Notes under the pieces: generated by a model
Databases searched by the model: none
What the model was told of the DNA's origin: nothing
What the model saw: the letters and a program-made list of their open reading frames with translations, nothing else
NCBI GenBank assembly: GCA_018389105.1
Contig: JACATO010001427.1
Span: 158,632-222,631 of the forward strand
Direction of reading: 5' to 3'
Source of the DNA: Nautilus pompilius
Lineage: Eukaryota > Mollusca > Cephalopoda > Nautilida > Nautilidae
Length of the DNA: 64,000 nucleotides
Made by a program: the position numbers and the translations under genes
Part shown: piece after piece, positions 37,221 through 49,510 of the stretch
Numbering within the stretch: position 1 is the stretch's first letter
Layout: every line of letters begins with the position of its first letter

Positions 37221-40200
37221 CCTGAAATCTACCATCCATAAACAGAGACATTTTCATCTTTAACACACTCTGACTCTTCCCCCAGAGAGAGAGAAAAGTG
37301 TATCTACCACTGACTGCACGTCTTGCAGGTGGTGATGTTCATCTGATAGATTGGAGGGTGAGTTTTTCTATCCAGTCATATGGGTTTTCTTGCTGGTTTC
37401 TACCTGTCTGTCATGCATGATTTTTCTCCATCCATTTCAGTTTCCTCCTACCACTAATCATTTTGAGTTCCAGCAGGTTGTTTTCCTGTTGAAGTTGGCA
37501 GTGGTTTGTATTCAAGTTGAGGGCTTATTGACTAGGATATTGTGCACTCTTCTTACACTACAGGAAGAAATAAAACAACATTTGTTGGTTCTGTGCATTT
37601 GCTGGATGGCTTATTGCTAATTTTTCTTTTTTTATATACAAAGTGGCATCATAAGTACTAATCTTTATGTTGACTTTGTATAAGCTATCATAATTTTCAG
37701 TTGTATTGATATTTGCAATATCAGATTTTGAAAAACTGAGGACAAAGATAGGTTTTGTGACATACATCATACTTGAAATACTGTGAAACATCCGGATAGT
37801 TTAAAGAACCGTTTGCCAAGTTACAAGAAAATTTCACTTGTCTGGTATATTGATGGTAGAAAAATAGTGATGAGAAGTTTTGGGATAAGAACGGGCTGTT
37901 TCCATTTTCTTAAGGATGCTCAGATTTTTAAATTATTGTTTGTTATCGTAAAAGTCTAGATGGAATTTAGAATAGGAAAACTGGGTATGCACTACTGTCC
38001 ACTGTCTTGTGGTGGTAGTAGAAACCGATCAGGTGCAATTCTATAATGTAAAGATATTAAAGCAGCTTAGCTGCCAGCACAATCTGAGAATAATTTAGGA
38101 AACCTTCCCACAATACAACACTACAAGAAACTCTTGTCTGTCAGTTGTCAAAATGTTTGCCATTTTTCTAAAGGAGACCCAAGGCCAATTCTGTAGCTGT
38201 CATTTTTGGTGATAGTGTGCTTTATTTCTGTTAAAGTTTTACTTTCCCCCCCCTTTTTTTTCACCATGCATTTTACTGCATCCTCCATGTTGGTTTGATA
38301 AGCTAAACGTTTGGAAGCAGTCCCTGGTGATCAGGGCTAAATTGTTTTTCTTATCACTGCATTGTGGGAAGGGTTTTCTGAATTATCAGTAGATAGGAAA
38401 ACATGAAGAGTGCATAGCACAAACAATAATTTGTAATTTAATTCTGATTAATGGGATTTGTGTTTACTACTTCTACCTTGAAGGAAAATACAAAAAAAAT
38501 GTGCTTTTAATGGGGATAAAAATGATGAAAGTCAATGAATGCATTTAGTATGCAAGTGACCCTACATATTGTTTTACACTTAGTCTGAAGTTCTATCAGC
38601 TGTGGGATTTAATGGCGCTGCTTCCTTGGAGCATGTACTGTTCTGAGTATGACATTTCTGGTAAAAACATCCATGTTTGCCATTGGTGTGAATGCAAGGA
38701 AATGGTTTGAAAATGAGAAAGAAAGAAGAAAAAAATGATGGAGGTGTTCAGCACTAGGCGATGCTCGCTATATCTCTGTAGAAATGTTTAACACTATTTA
38801 TTTTAAAGCTCTCTCAAGGATTCTTACGAGGAGACCCTGTCTCAGTGGCATTTCATCATCGATAGATGCAAGTTCCTACAAACATTCCATCTAAAACGTC
38901 TTGCGGGCACAAAGTCGCATTTCTGGTGTGACCTGACTAGATTTTTAAAAAGTGTAGTATGTATCTTTCATTTAAAGTTACACATGGCCTATTTGCTGAG
39001 ACACTGAACTCGAGCCTTTCATCTTTTTTTTTTTATTATAACTGTTACCATGTGAATGCATATGCAATGCATATTACACATCCATAAGCAAATCTTGTAT
39101 TGTTCTTTGTGCTGTAATGTACTGAAACTACAATTATAGTGAACGTCATCTCTCTGTTATTGGCAATGCTACACTGTTACCTGTTCCTACCCACCACACC
39201 TACATTCAATATATTTTTTAAAGAAAACTTGTACATATGAACTACATGGTTTGTCTGTCATTCTCCAAGGTATTTTGTAATTTATTTATTTATTTTCATA
39301 ATGGTTGATTGGTAATTTTTAAAATGTAATTTGCTACAGCAATATCTTTAAAAAAAAAAAAACAAATACTCATTACCTGTCATCTGTTCTTACCTTTCGA
39401 TTTGTATCTCCAATTCCACCTTCCACTTTGTTTTTTACTTCATGTTTATTAGTCTCACGAATGTTCGGTAAACTCGAGATGTTTTCGTTTCTGATTTTGA
39501 AAAGTTGAAAGATATGGGCATCGCAAGGTCTCTCAGACACTGCTGTTAGTCGTGCTTCCCGCCCTATGTTTCTCTATACTGCGTGAGGTATCGATAGATG
39601 GAGGAGGAGGAGGCGGGGGGGAGGGAGAAATTGGAGCAGTAAGAAAGAAACCTAACCTGCAGAATGTCCAGGTGGAATGTTCGGCGCCACAAAAACCGTT
39701 ATTGGGAAGCTTGGGTTAGGCGGGGAGGGGACAGAAATTTTGTAGCATTTGCTTTGAGATGAATCGCGGTAGTTTCAGTGATGTCGCAGAGCTTGCGTTG
39801 GAAGGAGGAGGAAGAAAATGCAAAGGAACCTTGGGTCGTAAGAGCTTCTGTGATTTTCAGACTTTTACCTTCCCCGTGAGATGAAAGTGCAATTGATGCT
39901 TAGGTGCTTACAGGTTTCAAGCATAATGTTTCTTTTACAAATGAAAACTGTTTGTTGGTGTGGTGGGGACCCCAAAATGAAGCTTTAGTATGAATAGTAT
40001 CTACTTGCATTTTTTTTTTATGTTTAAAGAAATGAGCAATAAAATCCATGAGCACACAAGATGAGGCTTTTCCTATTTTCCTATTGCAACCAATGGCAGT
40101 GTAGATTACAAATTTTAACTTTGAACAATTGGCAGGTATGCAGGTCACTGTACAGACCTTTTGAATTATATTGTCAAAAATCAAGCAAATATTTTCTCTT

Positions 40201-43200
40201 GCCACTTTATCTTTTTGTCTCAGACATGTTTCCTTTGTTTTGCATTATATATTTTCTTTTGTATGTTCCTACTTTAGTGATTATAACAGGTGTTACACCT
40301 TTAGCTGATATTGGAAGTGTTGCTCAAGGTGGATCATGACGAACTACAAGTGCTTCACTACCTGTTTTGCTAGAAACTATGCCAAAGGAAGAGCATCAGA
40401 GGTAGATGTTGTAATACTGACAAGATCATGTCAGTCACATGCAGCTTTTATTATGGCAACAAATTAAACAAATGAGACAATTTTAGCCATGGACTGTTAT
40501 ATAGTATAATATCCAGGATGTTTGCCTTCATATAGATGGAGAGAGGGAGACCTCCTTCCTCACCTAAAACTCTCAATAGTTGTCAAGGACATACTTGGGA
40601 ACATCTAGCTGATTTGACCCTCTCTACCATAACTAGCTGCCAGAGTGAAAAACTCATCTAAATCTATGTTCTCAAACCTGTTTTTTTTTTTTTTTTTTTA
40701 ACTTTTGGTTAGATTCCCCAAACTCAGTTTCCTGCATGACAGTTAAGTTCAAATATTCCTGACTGATCAATTCTCCACACTTCTATCTTAAACAAAGAAC
40801 CTGCTCTGAAAGCTATCAATATTTTTTCTTTTTTTTCTTAAATAAAGATACAATTCCCTCACTGCTACATATTCCAGGTGAGACCTGCTTAAGAAAGTGT
40901 TTCTTTTTAAAACTATTAAATTTACCTCCAATAATTAAAAATATTAAAAGCCATCTAAGAGGTGCTTTGTTAATCATGGTCAAGTGTCTTGTATCAGTCA
41001 GGTTCACTACATTCCCATTATGAGTTTAAGCCAAAGGTGAAAGTTACGTGCACATATTTTGAGTACAGACTGAACAACTTTTGCTTAACTCATGGCATCA
41101 TTCCATATTTTCTATTAGAATCCAGGGCTTACGCTGTGTGTATTGTGATCATTTTAATATGCATATCATTGGGCTTTCTTATGAAGAATTCAAAACAAAA
41201 ATATATGAATAAAGTTAACTATTACATTATTATGCGCTTCTGTTTTTATTTTAAAGAGTGCTTAAACATGAAACATTTTCCTTTTTTTTTTACATACAGT
41301 ATTTTATATATATGATAATGTACCATACATGCATCTTTACAATGTCACTTTTGACTTCAGCAGGGAAGTTCATCTGAGAACACTTCATAGAGCAAGCCAA
41401 CCTCATCTGGTCGGTGAAGAAGGAGTAGTGCCAACGCTGGCCAGGAATCGAACTCTGCCACTTGGCCAACAGCTGATCTATATCGGTGATTAATCTTACA
41501 CATTGCTCAGATGGTCGCATTGCTATTTTAGAATTTATCAAAACTCCCTGTATGGTGTATAAAATGTGGAAGTTTCCATCTACTGCTAATTAAGGAAATG
41601 TTCCCATAATGCAATATTTAGAAAGCAATCTCCATACTATTAAAGTTTCTCTCTTTCTGTTTTTAAAATTTTATGTAGTCATTTGTATTTGTTGTATCCC
41701 AGACTTAGCTGATAATAATAAACATTTTTAAAGGCATCTTTTAACCGAGTTCCACTAAATACATTTGCCACTGCATTTGGGGATTGTTTTAATTATTGCA
41801 TATAGAAAAACTTACTTGAGATAGCAGACCAACTATTTTCTAAAATATTCAACAAGTGCCTGTGGAAAAAATGAGGTAGAATGTAAAGTGACAAAACTAA
41901 TAATGTACAGGTGAGAAATAATTACCTCATAACTAACAGATTGTTTTATTTTATGTCATTGTTTCTTAATGTTTTTTTCTTTAACAGTTCTCTAATTCCA
42001 TTAACTATTAGAAACTTCCTTATCTTTCACACCACTGCAAGTATTTCTTGGCTGATTGCAAACTGAAGTTTAAAAAAAAGAATCCAGCTTAGTGTTTTGT
42101 GGGATGTTTAAAATATTTCTAAGTTCCGCATCACCACTGATTATTTTATCATCATCATCATTTTCCATAACTATGATTGCAAAAATTTGTTGTGATATAT
42201 CTGTATCCTATTTCTAAAACACTGATGCCCTGTACAGTTCTGAAGATTGTTTACCATACTGTAAAGCTTTAAATTGCTGTAGAATTGTACTATCTATGAT
42301 ACAGTTTTATGTCTATTATCACCACTGGTGTTTCTTTTGGTTATTGAGGTACCATTTATTATAACTCTTGAACTACCACCAACGTTTAACAACATCAGAT
42401 CTCTCATCAGACCTTTCCAATGCTAGAAGGGCACACCATCAGCATAGACCTTAATGGTTTAGCCATCCTTTGGTAACGCTTTGGGGAAAACTGCTTAAGT
42501 TTCTTTCTCCTATTCCAAAAACCATTTCATAAATTAAACATGTATACATGAATAATGTTTACTGTTGATGATGATGATGGTGTGCTAGAGTGTCAAATGG
42601 TGGTGGGTTGTATACAAGGAGACAGTTAACCCGTAATGGTAATGGGCTGCCGGCACTCCCAACTTTGGTAAGGAAAGCACCTACTAGAAATCCTTCATTT
42701 TTTTTAGATGACTGTGAGAGTGTGCAGAAGAAAGCAACCCAATCAGCAGGTGAAGAAGAGTGAGAACCGACAAATCAAGCCTTGACAGTCTGGCACTCGA
42801 GGACAAAGTTTGTCTCCAGAATTTGTCATTTTCATTTTGGCTTGCAAGATGGCAGTTTTTTGTTGTTTTTTTTTCTGTTAACTAACTCTTAGTATTCAAG
42901 AGAAAAGCATACCCCATGGATTTTTATATCCCTCTACGCCATGTCAGGTTTTACCTCCCCTTATACCATCCCAGCCCAGAAGCGCTGTCAAGTGCTTGCC
43001 TGTGTATTTAGTCAACATGTTTATAATGCAAAATATGAGGCTGGAGCAATTTACAGATTTGTTGTTATGTTAATGTGGAAGGTACTAAAGGTAGTGGCAA
43101 ATGCATCCCAGGTGGTATACTGAGGCTTAAGGAAATCAGTATATGTAAATTAAAGGTGTGGTGTTAGGGTCCAAAATTCTTGGAAAGCTAACGTTTTCTT

Positions 43201-44607
43201 TTTCATGCAAACAGCTTTAATACAAAAATGAATACGAGTCATTAAATGAATGAGAAAGAACTGAATGCCACTAACTAGTTGTGTTCTTTCTTTTTATGTT
43301 GAAAGGCATCCAGCCTAGAATTTGTGTTGCCAGTGATTATTTTAACAGGTTACAAATTAAACCGGAATCGTCAGACGTTCTTCTAAATAATAAGCACGCT
43401 CTGAATTTTCATGACTGTCTGTGGTATAGTGCCGTGGTGGTAAAGACAACAGAAAGCCAGATATCCCGGCGTTCATCTGTATTTAACTTTGCCCAAAAGC
43501 CTGGTGATGCAGATAATCTGATTTATTAGTTTTCTTGTTAACGAGCTTATAATCTGCCGCCGTGTTTAATTAACTTGCCCGTTCACCTGGAAATTATTAG
43601 CTGGAAGTGAAAAGTGCTTTTTTTTTAAATTTACCTTCTCAAACCAATTAAATGTTTTCATGTGTCAGTCAAATCTCTCATCGACTGCATGTCGCTCTTT
43701 GGATGTTGACCTCTTCCAACCTCACTGTTTCAAGAATCCTTCATTCCTCTCATTATACTCGTGGAGTTCATGAACTTGGTGATGGTGCCAGCCAGCGTTT
43801 GTTTGGATGCATATTTTTTTTGAGTACAACTGGAATACCCTAAATATCTGTTGGTGTTTTCAACATTTTAAATTGGACATAAACTGCACCTAGGTTGTCT
43901 CTTCCAACCAATTTAATATTGCACATTCATGTAGTTTGTTACTAAGTCTCCATGTCCTGAAGTATTGTTTGTTTTTCATTTAGATAGGTTCAGTTGTCTA
44001 ATTTAAGACAGTTTAGCCAGATGTTGACTTTCGCTCTTATTTTACTATTCCAATACACTGTGGTACCCACTTATGTTTTTTTTTTTTTTTTAAGTGCTAC
44101 AGTAACAGGTGCCCATTGATGGTAGCTGGTCTTTATCATACTACTAGTAAATATTTATTTTTGGATCTAGTGGTGATCTTCAAGGTATAACGCATTTGGG
44201 TTTTGAGGGTTCTCTTGGCTCACATTGTTTACAACCATTTTTTGTGTGGCTGTCAAAAGCTTTTGAAAAGTCTGTTTCATATTCCATTTACATAAGGACA
44301 TCTAAAAGTCTTGTGAAGGACTTGTAGTTGCAGCTTCATCTTATCAATCTCAGTTTTATCATCTAGAGTATGGACAGAACTTTTACACGAGTTTAATTCT
44401 TTGTTAATTTTAGTCAGTTTGACTTTTTTCCCTTTACAACACTAACATGTTCCACCACATGAGTATGTTTGGCAATAGTTTGTTGCTGCTCTTTCTCTAA
44501 CCAATGTAAGTAAGGGCTCCCTACTTGTTTTTTTTTTTTATGAGCAGTTTTGATTAAGTGTATTATTTCTTTTGTACACGAGTCCTTTTGTTGTTTTGTG
44601 CTGCTAC
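37221..44607. other. Non-coding AT-rich DNA
   Basis: No recognisable gene. A GC- and purine-rich block at 39590-39860 (GGAGGAGGAGGCGGGGGG core, several CpG) stands out from its surroundings. A SINE lies at 41.34-41.47 kb. The block 43500-43610 is repeat-free with ATTAGCTGG/TTAATTAA-type homeodomain-like sites. Remaining open frames (60-108 codons) have no domain. Confidence 0.45.
41340..41475 (-). repeat. tRNA-derived SINE, same family as 25.56-25.80 kb
   Basis: On the minus strand TTGGCCAAGTGG (box-A-like) abuts CAGAGTTCGATTCCTGG, an excellent box B at about 41440-41456. The body then reads GCGTTGGCACTACTCC and later TTCCCTGCTGAAGTCAAAAG. The last part aligns with TTTCCCTGCCAAAAG in the 25.6-kb copy. 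The A and B boxes are too close for a functional promoter, suggesting an internal deletion in the head. Confidence 0.6.
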
Positions 44608-45379
44608 TCTCTCTCATTCTCTCTGTACTGATGTCATTTCTCTCCTCTCTCTTGTACTGATGTCATTCTCTCTCTCTCTCTATCTGTCTCTCTACTGATG
44701 TCATTTCTCTATCTCTCTCTCTCTTTGTACTGATATCTTTCTCTCTCTCTCTCTGTCTCTCTACTGATGTCATTCTCTAATCTCTCTCTCTTTGTACTGA
44801 TGTCATCTCTCTCTCTCTCTACTGATGTCATTTCTCTTATCTCTCTCTCTTTGTACTGATGTCATTCTCTCTCTCTCTCTTCTCTCTCTCTCTTTGTACT
44901 GATGTCATTCTATCTCTCTCTTTCTTTGTACTGATGTCATTTCTCTCTCTCTCTCTCTCTCTCTCCTCTCTCTCTGTACTGATGTCATTTCTCTATCTCT
45001 CTCTCTCCTCTTTGTACTGATGTCATCTCTCTCTCTCTCTCTCTCTTTGTACTGATGTAATCTCTCTCTCGCTCTCTATCTTGTACTGATGTCATTCGCT
45101 CTCTCTCTCTCTCTCTTTGTACTGATGTCATTTCTCTCTCTCTCTCTCTTTGTACTGAGTCATTTCTCTATCTCTCTCTCTCTCTTTGTACTGATGTCAT
45201 CTCTCTCTCTCTCTCTCTTTGTACTGATGTCATTTCTCTCTCTCTCTCTCTCTCTCTTTGTACTGATGTCATTTCTCTCTCACTCTCTCTTTGTACTGAT
45301 GTCATTTCTCTATCTCTCTCTTTCTTTGTACTGATGTCATCTCTCCCTCCCTCTCTCTCTCTCTCTCTCTACTGATGTG

Positions 45380-45422
<43 letters not shown>

Positions 45423-45432
45423 CATCTCTCTC
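44608..45432 (+). repeat. CT-rich satellite array carrying TGATGTCA units
   Basis: About 825 bases of CT runs alternating with TTTGTACTGATGTCATT cores, more than 15 copies. The core is TGATGTCA rather than TGACGTCA, as if the central CpG had mutated, and flanks carry TTTGTACTG. Unit size is about 35-50 bases. It ends abruptly where CpG-rich single-copy DNA begins. Confidence 0.95.
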
Positions 45433-46873
45433 TCTACATGATGCCTAAGAAGGAAATCGGATTTTACTCTGTGAATTAGGAGAGAAATGTACATAAGCTC
45501 TGGCTAGCAGATGCCACCTCGTTATCGCGCATAACTTTTGTTTTTTTTTAATTGTACGGCGATGTTTTCTTATGGCTAGAAAAGTTGTTTTTTTGTGTGC
45601 CATTAATTACAGCCTCATCGCTAATTGGCAAGCACTGGAAATAAAGCCGGTTTTCTCCTTTTCCTTCCTAATGGCCGCGAGGTATCGGAAATAGATGCTA
45701 TTTATTTAATGATCGAGAATTTGTGTCCGTTTTGAATCGGGATTTGTAGTAAACGAGTGGCGATAATACCCGCGTGGTCTTTTGTTTCAGAAAACTGATG
45801 TATTTAGAGACCTAAGTATGGCAGGGGCGAGAGGGTGGACCATCCAGAACCGCCTCGGAACTATACACGCTGGGGTGTCAAGGGAAGTAACTCGCCGTGG
45901 TCAAATAGTATTATTTACTGTGGTATATTATTGATTGATCCCATTAAGTCCGCCATCTTTACAATTTAAGTTGTTTTTTTTTATTTTACTTGATTGGCGG
46001 ATTCGACGGTTCGGATCGTTTAGGGTGACATCACGCTGGGGTTCTTCCCATCTCCCCTCCCCCCCCCCCTCGTCAAGGTGATGAAGCCATAATCAGCCGG
46101 GTCGTGTTCGATTACTCCACTGTTTCTACACGAGCTCGGACAGAGTAAACCTTCAATCTGAGAGGAAGAGGATGGTGTACATTAGCTTCATTTGCCGTTG
46201 TTTTTAAATACTAACCTCGTATGCGGTCATTTCTCTCCAACCCGATGGAATACCTGCGCGCCTCTTAGCCCCTATTGATTAGCTCTTCGTTAATCCAAAG
46301 TTCTGATGTTGGTAGGGCATTTAAGCGGGGACAATCTCCGTACATAATTAATCCCTTTAAAAAAGCAAGCAGCATTGTTTTTAACCCCCCCCACTAACCC
46401 CTTCGCATGAGTGAGCCAGTCGGTTTTGAATGCCACACGCTCGGTTCCCCTTTAAGGTGGGGAGGGGAGAGGGCAGGTGTGTATCATAGCAACAGCAAGG
46501 CTACACCTTCTAACCATCTCTCTGATGCGAGTTGATTTCCATCGTTACACCGGAACTGGTAAGAACCAGACCACCGCGTAAGCGGCCGTTGCCTTTGACG
46601 GAGCCAGTAAAGCAGAACGGGTAGCTGGCCTTTGCCAATGCGCTCTCCCAGGCACAAGTTGTGGGGGGGGGTCAGAAAGGGCGTTGTCCTCCGCCATTGC
46701 CGCTTGCGCACAAGAATAGCTGTACGTAACTTCCGGTGGCTGGATGACGTCACGGACTTATCGTCAGCCATTCGACGAGTTTAAGGATTCCCTTTAAACA
46801 GAAGTGGAAACCGGTCTTTTTGGTTTTGTTCTGTTTTTAATTCTGTCATTGATTTGTTTTTAATGTGCTCTTC

Positions 46874-46913
<40 letters not shown>

Positions 46914-48486
46914 GGGTAGAGAATCACAAAGTTATCCATGAGCGGACGGAGCGGGTTCGGTAAACCTCAATGAAGCATAGACCCGTTGCTAGGTTCAATC
47001 TGGTAACCCGTGCGAAATGTTAAGTGATTTCGCGCAAATTTAATGTGTAGCTAAGGCCCCCTGACGGGTCCCCGAGGATGGGGAGGGGGTGACAACTCGG
47101 GCGAGTTTGTTTCGGATGTGTTCACAACCCCTAATCACCCATAAACTACGAGATTACAACCTCTCTCTCTCTCTCTCTACTTTCTTCCCTTCCGCTCAAG
47201 CGCCACTTAAGATCCTCCCATCCCCATCACGCACCTGCCATTCTTGGTTGTGTGTGTGTGTGTGTGTGTGAGGGCCCAGCGGCGTCAAGTAGGTGCTGCG
47301 AGCATAAGTCACCGTACCGCGACAGACAGAAATCTGCCTAATCTCAGGATCGTACGCGGCGCTTTAAACAACCAAAAAAAAAAAAAAAAACGAATTTTCC
47401 ATCTCTGCTGACTTTTCTCGTTTCTCGCCCTCCTCCTCCTCCTCCCCCGGCGACCACCGGGTCTGCCGGCGATCGATTAAATAAGCTAAGTAAATCCGTA
47501 TTCGGTAGTTCGTTTCTCCACTAGGCTGACTCTCATTAGCGGCTGTTTGAAGAACCGAGCGAGGGGGGCAGTTGACCGAAAGAAACCGAGAAATGTGAGG
47601 GGGAGGAGGAGGGGGAGAGAGAATGCGCGTGTCGGCGGTGTTTCGCGCGTGCGCGCGCGCCGAGTCACCACGAGCGATGGCGGAGAATTGTTCCTCCAAA
47701 CTCTGGGCTTGGCAGGGAACCGAACAGACCCGCAACGATCGCGTTAAAACGGGAGGAGGAGGGGGGGATTGGCGGGTGTGTGTGTGTGTGTGGGGGGGGG
47801 GAGATCCTTAAAAAATGCCTGATTTATTTTTTCAATTTCTTTCACCAATGACCGCAAATATTCGAATTATCTTTCACTTCCTTATCATGAAATCAACCGT
47901 CCTGCCGTTGGCAGATCGTAGAAATTCCGAGTTGATTAGTGTTGTTCTTTCTGTTTTCTCTCACACACACACACACGTGTAATCGGGGACGCATCCATGA
48001 AAGAAAGTGAAAAGGAGGAGATATTTTGCCCTCAAAGTCTGTACCCAAAAAGTTTAATTGTTACACAACTCGTGCCGCTATTTGCACTAATAAACAATTA
48101 TATGGAGTATTTCACGGCGATTTCATATTTTTGGCTGTTAGTGTACATAATGTATCTCTATTATCTTTTAGTTGCAGAGACAAAAGGTTTTGTTGTTGTT
48201 TTTTTTTTATTTTATTTTATCAAATTGTTGGAAGCAGCAATTAGGATAGGAGCGAGTGTTATCGAAATGTGTATAGTGTTTCGAGATTTAAAACGCAGAT
48301 TCAAGGAGGTTTTGTTCATTCTCATAAAAACTGAACACCTTTCTATTCGAGGAAAACCAAGCAATCCTTCCCAGAGTGCAAAGCGAAACGGTTGCAAAAA
48401 AAAAAAAAAAAAGGCTTTATGAAGAACCTGGCTCCACCACTCTGACTGAAATCTTGAGTCATCAACTTCGTTTTTATTGTTGCCAT
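45433..48486. other. CpG-rich non-coding or 5'-gene DNA
   Basis: The base composition changes here: CpG dinucleotides, short C/G homopolymers (near 46066, 46386, 46666, 47762, 47794) and GC-rich blocks become common. Contents include a promoter-like cluster at 46.69-46.75 kb, an (ATT)n tract at 46875-46912, (GT)n at 47250-47270 and an A-run near 47371. No exon could be established. A 141-codon plus frame at 47997-48422 is hydrophobic with a Lys-rich end built from a poly-A run and is probably chance. A 95-codon minus frame at 46484-46771 overlaps the promoter motifs. Confidence 0.45.
46691..46752. promoter_or_regulatory. Promoter-like cluster: YY1, NRF1, ETS and CRE motifs
   Basis: Within 62 bases lie CCGCCATTG (46691-46699, YY1-type), CGCTTGCGCAC (46701-46711, NRF1-like), ACTTCCGG (46729-46736, ETS/GABP-type) and TGACGTCA (46745-46752, CREB/ATF). 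These four are characteristic of TATA-less animal housekeeping promoters, often bidirectional. The cluster sits in CpG-rich single-copy DNA, unlike the other TGACGTCA occurrences, which are in arrays. The direction of any transcript is not determined. Confidence 0.45.
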
Positions 48487-49197
48487 TTTCTCTCTCTATT
48501 GACGTCATATCTCCCTGTGTACTGACGTCATATCTACCCTTGTATTGACGTAATATCTACCGCTGTATTGACGTCATATCTACCGCTGTACTGTCGTCAT
48601 ATCTACCCTTGTATTGACGTCATATCTCTGTACTGACTCCATATCTACCCTTGTATTGACGTCATATCTACCGCTGTTTTGACGTCATATCTCTGTACTG
48701 ACTCCATATCTACCCTTGTATTGACATAATATCTCTATGTACCGACGTCATATCTCTATGTAGTGACGTCATATCTACCCTTGTATTGACGTCATATCTA
48801 CCGCTGTACTGTCGTCATATCTACCCTTGTATTGACGTCATATCTACCGCTGTACTGACTCCATATCTACCCTTGTATTGACGTCATATCTCTGTACTGA
48901 CTCCATATCTACCCTTGTATTGACGTCATATCTACCGCTGTTTTGACGTCATATCTCTGTACTGACTCCATATCTACCCTTGTATTGACGTAATATCTCT
49001 ATGTACCGACGTCATATCTCTATGTAGTGACGTCATATCTACCCTTGTATTGACGTCATATCTACCGCTGTACTGTCGTCATATCTACCGCTGTACTGTC
49101 GTCATATCTACCCTTGTATTGACGTAATATCTCTATGTACTGACGTCATATCTATATGTACTGACGTCATATCTACCCTTGTATTGACGTCATATAT
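48487..49197 (+). repeat. Satellite array with 17 exact TGACGTCA octamers
   Basis: About 710 bases of a 22-24-bp monomer of type TACCCTTGTATTGACGTCATA. I count 17 perfect TGACGTCA octamers, plus variants TGACGTAA, TGTCGTCA, CCGACGTCA and TGACTCCA. A block starting at 48651 recurs at 48915 with about one mismatch in 170 bases, a higher-order repeat of 264 bp. The CT runs that dominate the related arrays are nearly absent here. Exact CRE octamers are bound by CREB/ATF proteins in animals; whether that matters here is inference. Confidence 0.95.
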
Positions 49198-49412
49198 CTC
49201 TCTCTCCTCCCCAACCTTATCTTTTGCAAGACATTTACTGATTTCTGGTGAATACCGAATATAAACCGATAACTGTAGAGGGAAGCTATCGGATCAGCTG
49301 GTATAACTTAAAAAGAAAATTGGTGAAATTTCTCCCTTTCGCATATGTCCGCTTCAGACTTCATCTTTTATTCGCCATCATCCGAAACCTACCCAGAACA
49401 GCTCTTGCTCTA

Positions 49413-49510
49413 CCACTGTGTATTTTTCCACGTGCTCGACTGAAATTTGAATACAATTGTAAAATGTGACAATTTGAAATCTATCATGGGAATACCTGAC
49501 TTCCGGAAAG
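49413..49510 (+). repeat. Left terminal unique segment of the inverted element
   Basis: Contains AATACAATTGTAAAATGTGA then CAATTTGAAATCTATCATGG and GACTTCCGG. Inverted, it aligns with 54461-54570, where TTTGAAATTGTCACATTTTG and CAATTGTATTCAATTT correspond. Similarity fades beyond 49413. Confidence 0.85.

Noticed and set aside
46484-46771. 95-codon minus-strand frame starting MADDKSVTSSS
   Set aside because: It overlaps the CRE and ETS motifs of the promoter-like cluster and shows no domain; more likely promoter DNA than coding.
47997-48422. 141-codon membrane-protein-like frame
   Set aside because: Its hydrophobicity follows from AT-rich codons, and its Lys-rich end from a poly-A tract; no family resemblance.
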